Assembly: GCA_002633025.1 (NCBI GenBank)
Contig: NMRB01000126.1
Span: forward strand, 510,510 to 574,509
Reading direction: 5' to 3'
Source of the DNA: Notospermus geniculatus
Lineage: Eukaryota > Nemertea > Pilidiophora > Heteronemertea > Lineidae
DNA: 64,000 nucleotides
Positions within the stretch are counted from its first letter, which is position 1. Every line of letters begins with the position of its first letter. Position numbers and translations under genes: made by a program. The notes below the pieces were generated by a model. The model had not been told where the DNA came from. It ran no database searches and saw only the letters and a program-made list of their open reading frames with translations. Below are positions 55,313 to 64,000 of the stretch, one piece after another.

Positions 55313-55965
55313 CTCATTTCCTACGGAGCCTCGTTCTGAGAAATCTCTGCATCGCGTATTCTGATCATTGCGTTCCTTTCTGTAGGTTTTATATAGTTAA
55401 AGGCGTTTTTTTCGTCCCATACTTTCCAGACGACGCAACTCTCCAGTCACTCCATAATGCAACAATTTCTTTGACACCCAGGCATAGATATTATTGTAAC
55501 AGCGTAATATGCTACACCATTACATCAGTAACAGTGACAGATCGTCCCAACTTACATCGCACCATCTTGCATCGTGTGCACAGCGTATGTCATACTGTCT
55601 GATAAAGATGACAGATCCTCGATCAAACATCGAACTATCTTCTCATATCCCTGCGCAGTAAACATGAATATCAAATTCACCTTAACCATGATTGATACAA
55701 CATCATATAACCTATCATAGGACGCTCAAGGGGTCATTTGCAGGCCCCTATCTCCTTCAGTCTGATTGATGTGTAAGTGATAAACATCATTCTTTCCTTA
55801 CAAGTCCATGATCAGGTTGAGAAGGTCAGGAACTAACAGAGTGGTTACAGTTCAGCGTCCTGCTTTTTGTCTCCAGTAGCCTATATATATTTCCTTATCA
55901 GGGGTCTGTTTCAACCAATAACTTCAATGCATTTTCCGTTTGCTAAAGGTACCATTATAGCTTAA

Positions 55966-56201
55966 AGATAATGTATCATGACTTCATTGTTTACATTCAA
56001 TGTTCGTAAACATGGATGTTTACATTATTTTGGAATTTTGGGACATGCCAACCCACCAAATTGAATACTTTCGGTATCAAAAGAATTTCTAGAGGGGCAT
56101 GCCGCCAACGAATTACTCGTAAGACAAAGAAAGACCGGGCACAAACATACAAATGTAAGTAAACAATGGTGTCCCGCGAAAATACCCGTGATACATTATC
56201 T
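55966..56201 (+). mobile_element. TTAA-flanked MITE family, copy 3
   Basis: AGATAATGTATCATG and the right end CGTGATACATTATCT are 14-15-bp inverted repeats, with exact TTAA on both sides (55962-55965 and 56202-56205). Best preserved copy of the family in this window. Confidence 0.93.
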
Positions 56202-57002
56202 TTAAATCACTTTTTGTAATAGGCCCCAGGTCTCGTAGACAGAACTCTTATCACAAACTGAAACATCATATCTCGGTGTTTTGCTCTTAAACTAGGATTA
56301 GATATTTCGACCTTTTGGCACTTAAAATATTCCCCCAAGTTTCAAAAAGTGCAAACTCCTTCCTTTTAAAAATATCAACTTCGTAGTTCTGTGGATTAAG
56401 TCCCGGTCGTCCATAATCGGGTTTTTTTAACTAATTCTGCATCAGTTTCGCTTCCATGGTTTCATTTAATGACCAGATTTTCCACCACACGAGATCTCTC
56501 GTGTTTTCATCATCAATCTCTTGGAGATTTTTTATTCCGATGAGGCATTAGCTATTTTATTACCCATCCAAGAACGGTGATGCGCTGTTATCTGTGTCTG
56601 CTTAACTTCAAAAGTAGTTCAAAAACACTTCTAGTACGCCTTAAATTAATCCACATCATTTTAAATGTAGATTACTCGAGTCTTCCACAAAATTGAATCG
56701 GCGATTCAAACCCATCCATCATTTTTTATGGAGATTTCGGTTTTGCTTCATTAGTCTGAAGTGACGTATGCATCCCATCAGTTATTGCGAACCCGGTTGA
56801 GCACTGTTACGCTCAGGGTAAGAACCATTTGCTACGGTGTCAACTGATTAATAGCTTGAGTAAGACTTGCTGATGTTTGCCATTTATTTATGATCATCTA
56901 CGGAACTTCCTTAATGGTGTAATGGTGAAATGTGTAATCGAAACGTATCGAAGCTGTTTCAGAACTTGGGGATCGTTGACTGCTGTTACAGCAATAAAGG
57001 CG

Positions 57003-57286
57003 CCCACAGGTCGACATTGCGTCTTGAAGCGACTCGACGGATCCGTCGCAGATCAAAATAATTGAACCACCACGCGCAGGTCGACATTTCAGCGATTGAG
57101 AGGAACTCGGAGCAACTGGCAGTTATACATGTACCTCGAACACGATGCATCTGGCAGTTGCTCGGAGACGCAAGCGCGCTCAGATCGACAAAATCGGCAA
57201 CTGATCAGTCACTTCGAGTTGCTTCCATCGTCGGAAGAGCTAAGTTGCCGCGAGTTGCTTCAGGACGCAATGTCGACCTGCGGTCA
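57003..57286. mobile_element. 284-bp foldback element, in copy 1
   Basis: CCACAGGTCGACATTGCGTC, TTGAAGCGACTCG pairs with CGAGTTGCTTCAGGACGCAA, TGTCGACCTGCGG. A second internal AGGTCGACATT lies at 57078 and GGAGCAACTGGCAGT opposes TCTGGCAGTTGCTCGG near 57110-57165, so it folds into a two-level hairpin. Target duplication not seen. Confidence 0.75.
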
Positions 57287-57836
57287 CCTTGAGGAACCAC
57301 AGCTTCGTTCTCGATCTCTATGTCATTGACCTATCGTCCAATCCACACGGTGAAGCAAATCGCCACTTGTTTGGATGATTGGTCCTCTAATAGACGTATG
57401 GGGTTGACACCACCCTACAGCAATCGGTCTGTTGTACAGGCTGATATGAAATGAGTGAGATTATTCTCTGGTGATTTTTCCGATATCCACAACAGGGTGT
57501 TGCTTGTTCATTGCGATAATCATACGGCTGTTCACAGGCCAGCAGGGGTGCGCAACATTTCTATATCATGACCAGTGTAGTGCCCTGATAACCTTGTAGT
57601 TATCACATCCGCTTAAAGCGATTTGTCAGCCAAAAAATTTGAATGCAAAAGGGGACGAATCTTTGTNCATTCTTTCCTTAGAAGTCCACGATCAGGTTGA
57701 GAAGGTCAGGAACCAACATGGTGGTTACAGTTCAGCGTCCTGTTATTTGTCTCCATTATATTTCCTTATCAGGGGTCTGTTTCAACCATTAACTTCAATG
57801 CATTTTCCATTTGCTAAAGGTACCATTATATCTTAA

Positions 57837-58069
57837 AGATAATGTATCATGACTTCATTGTTTACATTCAATGTTCATAAACATGGATGTTTACATTATT
57901 TTGGAATTTTGGGACATGCCAACCCACCAAATTGAATACTTTCGGTATCAAAAGAATTTCTAGGGAATGCCACCAACAAATTACTCGTAAGACAAAGAAA
58001 GACCGGGCACAAACATACAAATGTAAGTAAACAATGGTGTCCCGCGAAAATACCCGTGATACATTATCT
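57837..58069 (+). mobile_element. TTAA-flanked MITE family, copy 4 (duplicate of copy 3)
   Basis: Same element as 55966 with a few substitutions and a 3-bp deletion near 57961; TTAA at 57833-57836 and 58070-58073. Not an independent insertion. Confidence 0.93.
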
Positions 58070-58860
58070 TTAAATCACTTTTTGTAATAGGCCCCAGGTC
58101 TCGTAGACAGAACTCTTATCACAAACTGAAACATCATATCTCGATGTTTTGCTCTTAAACTAGGATTAGATATTTCGACCTTTTGGCACTTAAAATATTC
58201 CCCCAAGTTTCAAAAAGTGCAAACTCCTTCCTTTTAAAAATATCAACTTCGTAGTTCTGTGGATTAAGTCCCGGTCGTCCATAATCGGTTTTTTTTACTA
58301 ATTCTGCATCAGTTTCGCTTCCATGGTTTCATTTAATGACCAGATTTTCCACCACGCGAGATCTCTCGTGTTTTCATCATCAATCTCTTGGAAATTTTTT
58401 ATTCCGATGAGGCATTAGCTATTTTATTACCCATCCAAGAACGGTGATGCGCTGTTATCTGTGTCTGCTTAACTTCAAAAGTAGTTCAAAAACACTTCTA
58501 GTACGCCTTAAATTAATCCAGATCATTTTAAATGTAGATTACTCGAGTCTTCCACAAAATTGAATCGGCGATTCAAACCCATCCATCATTTTTTATGGGG
58601 ATTTCGGTTTTGCTTCATTAGTCTGAAGTGACGTATGCATCCCATCAGTTATTGCGAACCCGGTTGAGCACCGTTACGCTCAGGGTAAGAACCATTTGCT
58701 ACGGTGTCAACTGATTGATAGCTTGGGTAAGACTTGCTGATGTTTGCCATTTATTTATGATCTATGGAACTTCCTTAATGGTGTAATGGTGAAATGTGTA
58801 ATCGAAACGTATCGAAGAACTTCGAGATCATTGACTGCTGTCATACAGCAATAAAGGCGC

Positions 58861-59140
58861 CCACAGGTCGACATAGCGTCTTGAAGCAACTCGACGGATC
58901 CGTCGCAGATCAAAATAATTGAACCACCACGCACAGGTCGACATTTCAGCGATTGAGAGGAACTCGGAGCAACTGGCAGTTATACATGTACCTCGAACAC
59001 GATGCATGGCAGTTGCTCGGAGACGCAAGCGCGCTCAGATCGACAAAATCGGCAACTGATCAGTCACTTCGAGTTGCTTCCATCGCCGGAAAACTAAGTT
59101 GCCGCGAGTTGCTTCAGGACGCAATGACGACCTGTGGTCA
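58861..59140. mobile_element. Foldback element, duplicate of 57003-57286
   Basis: Same GTCGACAT-ended structure as in copy 1, with small deletions (TCTGGC shortened near 59006; GTCGGAAGAGC shortened near 59088). The right arm reads AATGACGACCTG, a one-base break in the GTCGAC palindrome. Confidence 0.75.
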
Positions 59141-59452
59141 CCTTGAGGAACCACAGCTTCGTTCTCGAGCTCTATGTCATTGACCTATCGTCCAATCCAC
59201 ACGGTGAAGCAAATCGCCACTTGTTTGGATGATTGGTCCTCTAATAGACGTATGGGGTTGACACCACCCTACAGCAATCGGTCTGTTGTACAGGCTGATA
59301 TGAAATGAGTGAGATTATTCTCTGGTGATTTTTCCGATATCCACAACAGGGTGTTGCTTGTTCATTGCGATAATCATACGGCTGTTCACAGGCCAGCAGG
59401 GGCGCGCAACATTTCTACATTGTGTATATCATGACCAGTGTAGTGCCCTGAT

Positions 59453-59705
59453 AAGCTTGTGGTTATCACATCTGCTTAACAAGGGCAGGCCTTGGGCCGA
59501 ATCCATGTAGTAGGCCTACGACGTCCCTGGCTCTTCAGCCCGTCGCATGGGGCAGTCAGCAGTACTAAGCCTTGGTGCCTTGTACCTTGTGCCTTTGGAA
59601 GGGCAGGTATAAGACCCCATCCAAGTGAGGAACAGCTTGAGATGGCATCTTCCATATCTTCCAGGGCCAACAATGCTTTGTTGTCAGCCTGATGGAAAAT
59701 CCAAG
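59453..59705 (+). mobile_element. tRNA-derived SINE, family A, copy 2 (longest)
   Basis: Head with box A-like AAGCTTGTGGTTATCAC, then TGCTTAACAAGGGCAGGCC and an eroded box B (GGGCCGAATCC). The body is CCTGGCTCTTCAGCCCGTCG, GCCTTGTACCTTGTGCCTTT, CCCCATCCAAGTGAGGAACA and GAGATGGCATCTTCCAT, ending near TGATGGAAAATCC. It defines the body order used for the other copies. Confidence 0.85.
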
Positions 59706-60510
59706 TCAATACCAATGTGGTTGGAAACAAGGCTACTGAGTTCATGGCCTACGATTACCACAGCGGTCGTGCCTTGGTCAAGTTTGCCAAGATTCTGATG
59801 ATGAGGGTTATTTGGAGGACAGTTACAGAGCAATCAGATGGTGATGGATATCTCGGTCATATCAGAGTGCGGGCTGTGTTTGAGTTCTTCGCAATGGCAA
59901 GCAATTTCGCCCAGCAGATACAAGGCTGCTGCGGTCACAGTCAGGAACCTGCAAACTACCATTACTAGGAGGCGTTGTACCGTTTTTCGACGTCTCTTCC
60001 TAGTTGCACTGCGTCGAGGACATCGTGACGCGATCTTCGGTGCGACCGCTCGCAGCGCCGCCCTGTCGGGATAAAAAGTTGTGCGGGTTCCGTATCGAGT
60101 CACGTCGTGCGCCGTGTGAAATCTGCTGCCGTGTCACCAACATCCCAGCCCTGAATGAGTCTGTCTCTCTTCCTCTCTCATCACATCTCAGCTATTCTTC
60201 CCTCCTTTGTGCAGGAAGTAACCGTTTGTCTTAGCGTGATCACGCCTGCACGAAGATGGCATGAGGACATCATCTACTTATCATCGTCCATTAGGTGATG
60301 AGCGTGTTTGGTTGCAAGCTCTCCAAAGACCAACAAGAGGATTAATTGTAGTTACTTTTGTCAAGTTTGGTGTCCTTGGCAACATGTTCAAAGGAGACAT
60401 GTACATACGTACATGTACGTACATGTCGAATTAATCATTGAAGTTTCCGCTGCATGGGTGTCACGACAAGGATACGTCTCTTCGGTTGTTGTTATTGTGT
60501 TAGTATTTTT
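59706..60510. other. No gene; dispersed repeat and ACATGTAC palindrome
   Basis: 59945-60100 is the partner of 29638-29850. At 60397-60426 alternating ACATGTAC/GTACATGT forms a short palindromic microsatellite. Frames here are unrecognised. Confidence 0.45.
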
Positions 60511-60514
60511 CCAT

Positions 60515-60762
60515 CAGGGCAAAGCCATGATAGCACTATTGGCCCTTTTAAGTATGGAAGAAGCCATCTTAAGTTACTCATGTTCCTCACTTGGATGGGG
60601 TCTTTACTTGCCCTTGCAAAGGTACAAGGTACGGCTCTCCCATGCGACGGACGGGAAGAGCCAGGGATGATTAATCCTACTATATGGCCTGGGCCGGATT
60701 CGAACCCGGGACCTGCGACTTGCTGAGCGGACTTGATAGCCACTCAGCTATATCCTGGGTTG
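60515..60762 (-). mobile_element. tRNA-derived SINE, family A, copy 3 (best head)
   Basis: On the minus strand box A TAGCTGAGTGG (plus 60740-60750) and box B GGTTCGAATCC (60696-60706) are canonical, with tRNA-like spacing. The body follows as in 59453: CCTGGCTCTTCCCGTCCGTC, TACCTTGTACCTTTGCAAGG, AGACCCCATCCAAGTGAGG. The T-arm stem does not pair fully and no acceptor stem forms, so this is a SINE promoter, not a tRNA gene. Confidence 0.88.
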
Positions 60763-60894
60763 TTGATGAGCGATCCCCGTTGCTAAGGGAATGGCCTGCT
60801 GTGGGAAAAGGGCTTGTCAACTACTGAACACTTCCAAATGAGGAGATCTGGGTTTTTCTTGATTTCTTAGCGTAGAGGTCGGGAAATGACTTTG

Positions 60895-61010
60895 ATAATA
60901 TGGCCGCCAGTCGTCCATCTTGAAAAATGTACTTGGCTCATATCTTATTAACAATACCACAAAGAATGTTCTAACCTGGTATGATGTTTCCCTGGAGCAT
61001 ATTGACTTGA
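60895..61010. repeat. Dispersed repeat with GCCGCC...CCATCTTG, copy 1
   Basis: ATATGGCCGCCAGTCGTCCA, TCTTGAAAAATGTACTTGGC and following bases align at about 65 percent with 63830-63950. Near 61048-61072 a fragment of the 11746 MITE arm follows. Confidence 0.55.
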
Positions 61011-61454
61011 CACTTCTTGTTCGTTGTTCTGATACATTCACCCAGCTGAGCACATGGTCCCTGGACCATTTCATTACCATTTGACGGCGGAATAGTAACG
61101 CTGTTGTTTTGAACAGCCCAGTCTTGCTTGTCGTAGATCATTGTCTTTTTTGCCAGTTCCTTCCTGGCTCCTTGGGGCGTTATCCTTGAAATTGCCATTT
61201 CAGATTAAATCAAATTTTCCCTGTCGTGATTTAATCGTCCGTCATATTATATTATGGTAATAAATTGTCGTTTCGCATAGCCTTATGATATGAAAGATTT
61301 GGAGTAGCTTTTGGGATCAAGCTTTGGATTTTGTCTTTTGCATTGAGAATTCGCACGTTGCCTGTTCTGTAGTTGGCCGATCACCGCCACATCTCAACTT
61401 GTAGATCTATCTAGACCTTCCGAACGTGCACAAATTAAAGGCCCCATGGTTGTC
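61011..61454. other. No gene; MITE-arm relic at 61048-61072
   Basis: GAGCACATGGTCCCTGGACC matches the inner arm of 11746-11940; the rest is unremarkable. Confidence 0.45.
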
Positions 61455-61580
61455 AGATGTTGGATTGGAAATTATCGTCTGTCACCTCTGAGACCCAGGG
61501 TTCGATTCACCTGGTGAGTTGGCTTCATGAAGGGATGACTCTGATAATGAGCGTAGTTTCCTCCTTCGTTACAGATAAAT
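61455..61580 (+). mobile_element. tRNA-derived SINE, family B, copy 4
   Basis: GGATTGGAAATTATCGTCTG, TCACCTCTGAGACCC and box B GGGTTCGATTC (61498-61508) match the family B head. Box A is eroded. The tail diverges after TTCATGAAGG. Confidence 0.68.
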
Positions 61581-61710
61581 CGTCCAAACTGTCTAAAGAC
61601 CCAATAATGGCCAAATTTAGCTTCACGACTCTTTCATTGAGAGGTTTTTGAAAACCACCGAAACGCCAACGCGAACGTCAATCCTTTTGTTGGGTGCTCT
61701 CTTTGTGGCG

Positions 61711-62330
61711 CGGCTCTCGACTCTCTTGGTGGCGTGGCTCTCGACTCTTTTGTGGTGCAGCTCTCGACTCTCTTGGTGGCGCGGCTCTCGACTCTCTTGG
61801 TGGCGNNNNNNNNNNNNNNNNNNNNNNNNNNNNNNNNNNNNNNNNNNNNNNNNNNNNNNNNNNNNNNNNNNNNNNNNNNNNNNNNNNNNNNNNNNNNNNN
61901 NNNNNNNNNNNNNNNNNNNNNNNNNNNNNNNNNNNNNNNNNNNNNNNNNNNNNNNNNNNNNNNNNNNNNNNNNNNNNNNNNNNNNNNNNNNNNNNNNNNN
62001 NNNNNNNNNNNNNNNNNNNNNNNNNNNNNNNNNNNNNNNNNNNNNNNNNNNNNNNNNNNNNNNNNNNNNNNNNNNNNNNNNNNNNNNNNNNNNNNNNNNN
62101 NNNNNNNNNNNNNNNNNNNNNNNNNNNNNNNNNNNNNNNNNNNNNNNNNNNNNNNNNNNNNNNNNNNNNNNNNNNNNNNNNNNNNNNNNNNNNNNNNNNN
62201 NNNNNNNNNNNNNNNNNNNNNNNNNNNNNNNNNNNNNNNNNNNNNNNNNNNNNNNNNNNNNNNNNNNNNNNNNNNNNNNNNNNNNNNNNNNNNNNNNNNT
62301 TGTGGCGCGGCTCTCGACTCGATATTTCTG
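61711..62330. repeat. 24-bp minisatellite containing a 494-base assembly gap
   Basis: GCTCTCGACTC recurs at 61713, 61737, 61760 and 61784, with TCTTGGTGGCG(C/T)G between. Bases 61806-62299 are N, and the array resumes at 62300 with TTGTGGCGCGGCTCTCGACT. The unit is a multiple of three and open on both strands, so the long frames reported through the N run are artefacts. The array is probably longer than assembled. Confidence 0.93.
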
Positions 62331-62765
62331 GCCTCCACCTCCTCAGAGTTACCAGCATGAACCCCGCCTACCGTCACATCTCACCATAGATCTCCCAGAG
62401 CCGTGAACATCAAAGGATTTGTATCAATTACTACAAACTAGAAATCGGTCAACATGGCCACCCATTGCCTTGGTAATTCATTTTATTACCAGATGAATCT
62501 TCATAGATGAACGGTCGTTGGCATAACATGATTTCATCGGCAAGAAATTTTCATTCTACGTGACATAAATCTGAGAACGCTGACCCATATTCATTCGAAT
62601 TCATCTAACAAATATGATTGCTCAGGAGAGACAAATGTTAACCAACCAGAGCTGACACCAACTCAATTTGGCGTCAACTTGTTTACACTGATTGCCTTTA
62701 AACTTTGTCCCATCCCTTGTGTCCACTTTGTTTATTTGATATCTGTATTTGTATTAGTAAGTAAA
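62331..62765. other. No gene or repeat recognised
   Basis: Nothing structured. Confidence 0.4.
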
Positions 62766-63297
62766 CAAAAGGGGGCTGGAAACTTAAGGGATAAATCAGC
62801 ACAGAGTGATCCAGGGACAACTGTCAGAATAGTTGTGTCTTTTGTCACCACCTTCTTGTGTGGGCCGAATTGGTAAAAATGACTGACTGTGAAAGCCCTA
62901 TTGTAAAGCCAAGTCAGTGAATGATAACAATAGAGCGCTAGGGCTGTTCTGTTTATTTATTGTGTGGTCAAATTGGGCCAAAGAATGACTGACTGTGAAA
63001 ACCCTATTGTAAAACCAAGTCAGTGAATGATAACAATAGAGAATTTGGGCTGTTCTATTTATTCACTGTATGACTGACTGTGAAAGCCCTATTGAACGGC
63101 CAAGTCAATAGAGCACTTGGGCTGTTCTATTTACTTATTGTGTGGGAAAATGCGACTGACATGACTGACTGTGAAAAGCCCTATTGTGAAGCCAAGTCAT
63201 GAGTGAATGACAACAATAGAGCATTCGGGCTGTTCTACATGTATTTATTGTGGGATCACTCTGTGCTGGTTTATCCCGTACGTTTCCGGCCCCTTTG
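62766..63297. mobile_element. Foldback element enclosing a tandem array
   Basis: Left arm 62766-62815 (AAAAGGGGGCTGGAAAC, then GGGATAAATCAGCACAGAG, TGATCC) and right arm 63251-63297 are inverted copies at roughly 85 percent. Between them are four 85-106-bp units beginning GACTGACTGTGAAA(A/G)CCC at 62881, 62987, 63072 and 63163 and containing AACAATAGAG and GGGCTGTTCT. The layout, inverted ends around internal direct repeats, is like foldback (FB-type) transposons. Target duplication not resolved. Confidence 0.8.
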
Positions 63298-63814
63298 ATA
63301 ACCCAGCGGACGCCATCGCTGATGTCGGAGTGTACCGGTAGTCGATGAAAGGTCAAATTCCCTTATAGGGACGAGTACTCTTATTTCCAATAAACCAGAA
63401 ATTTTAAATGTCAGGGGGTCAATCAGAAAGATTGACTCCCGAGCTGATGTGACGGTGAATTACCTATAAAATTTCTCGTCTTCCGCCTAAATCAGCCTCA
63501 CTGGTCATTCTGATAAATGATCCGACTAACTGCATGCAAACCTTGCTAGATGACCCATACTGCATTCAGGAATCGTCCCCAGTTCACTGGGAATGGCATC
63601 AGATCCATCTTACGAATATACGCCTCTGTTTGTGTGATACCTGTCGTTGTTGGCGTAGACTTGACTTCTTATCTTCTGATCAACAAATTCATGCAGGAGT
63701 CCTCCTATGAAACCAGGCGTCTGTTTCGTGTCATATACCATCACCTGGCGTTTAAAATTGTTGGATGTTGCCGCAGTTATTAACAGATTGTGTACAGCAA
63801 ATTTTCGTCCAATT
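63298..63814. other. No gene or repeat recognised
   Basis: Short frames only. Confidence 0.4.
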
Positions 63815-63829
63815 GGACCGCAAATATAT

Positions 63830-63950
63830 GGTTACCAGGCGGCCATCTTGGAAAATGGACTTTGGCACATATGTCATAAATTACTCAAACGAGAATGTTT
63901 TGACTTTGAAATTTTGACCATCATCATATTACCCTGGAACTCGAGGCTTG
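63830..63950. repeat. Dispersed repeat with GGCGGCCATCTTGG, copy 2
   Basis: ATATGGTTACCAGGCGGCCA, TCTTGGAAAATGGACTTTGG aligns with 60895-61010 in the same orientation at about 65 percent. Confidence 0.55.
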
Positions 63951-64000
63951 CCCTGTAACATTTCGATTTAACACTCGTCATTTGTTCTTCCGGTACGTTC

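Larger units (their letters stand above)
55791..57618. repeat. Direct duplication, copy 1 (about 1.83 kb)
   Basis: Begins CATTCTTTCCTTACAAGTCC and is colinear, with few substitutions and small indels, with 57668-59480. It contains a TTAA MITE and a 280-bp foldback. The match ends in the first bases of a family A SINE head (GTTATCACATCCGCTTAA); 57619-57666 has no counterpart in copy 2. Confidence 0.95.
57668..59480. repeat. Direct duplication, copy 2, starting at an N
   Basis: Copy 2 begins one base after the single N at 57667 and repeats 55791-57618 to the SINE head at 59453-59480. It then continues into the full SINE. The coincidence of duplication start and N strongly suggests two overlapping contigs joined without merging. 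Confidence 0.95.

Noticed and set aside
60689-60762. tRNA gene on the minus strand
   Set aside because: Box A and box B are canonical, but the acceptor stem does not pair and the T stem has mismatches, and a SINE body follows directly that also occurs at two other loci.
61634-62406. Open frames of 208-252 codons on both strands
   Set aside because: They exist only because 494 N bases are read through; the rest is a 24-bp tandem array open in both directions.

Overview
This is eukaryotic, almost certainly animal, non-coding DNA. There is no gene-dense layout: the longest open frame without N bases is about 183 codons, and it lies across an inverted repeat. No open frame could be matched to a known protein family. 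The texture is that of a large, highly heterozygous marine-invertebrate genome: many short non-autonomous DNA transposons (MITEs), tRNA-derived and 5S-rRNA-derived SINE pieces, and about eighteen minisatellites. Phylum cannot be fixed from the sequence. The window is best read as intergenic or intronic repeat landscape; if exons exist here they are short and unrecognised.

Layout. 0-10 kb: five minisatellites (381, 1561, 2336, 8220 and 9112), a 380-bp element in TTAA sites (4209-4588), and two foldback elements (6489 and 7184). 10-21 kb: foldbacks at 10110, 11746, 13551, 19308 and 20357; a 776-bp element with a 9-bp target duplication (12152-12927); a pair of palindromes with ATATTCATAA ends (15738-16001); a 44-bp minisatellite (19399). 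22-28 kb: 40-bp and about 130-bp minisatellites, a tRNA-SINE, a TTAA element, and a 1.4/1.0-kb tandem duplication (25662-28098) carrying tRNA-like heads and a 5S-rRNA-like segment. One copy of that duplication holds a MITE the other lacks. 29-36 kb: a perfect 103-bp palindrome with an 8-bp target duplication, a second tRNA-SINE, a 983-bp element with GGGAGAGTTGGGCC motifs, and a cluster of ATATTCATAA palindromes. 36-45 kb: a SINE split by a MITE, small hairpins, Harbinger-like and TTAA elements, a MITE inside a minisatellite (43245), and a 390-bp foldback. 45-55 kb is mostly featureless, with elements at 48911, 50808, 51748 and 55180. 55.8-59.5 kb is a 1.8-kb direct duplication whose second copy begins at a single N. 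59-64 kb has more SINE copies, a 24-bp minisatellite interrupted by a 494-base gap, and a foldback element enclosing its own tandem array.

How it fits together. The repeats are layered: MITEs have landed inside SINEs, inside a 5S-like segment and inside a minisatellite, so relative ages can be read and empty sites reconstructed. Target-site classes seen are TA, TTA/TAA, TTAA, 8 bp, 9 bp and a 2-bp GA. This implies several transposase families supplied from elsewhere in the genome, because no transposase or reverse transcriptase frame was found here. The strongest leads are the dated nested insertions, the ATATTCATAA palindromes with shared ends but different interiors, the 5S-like/tRNA-like composite, and the two tandem duplications, at least one of which looks like an uncollapsed assembly overlap.
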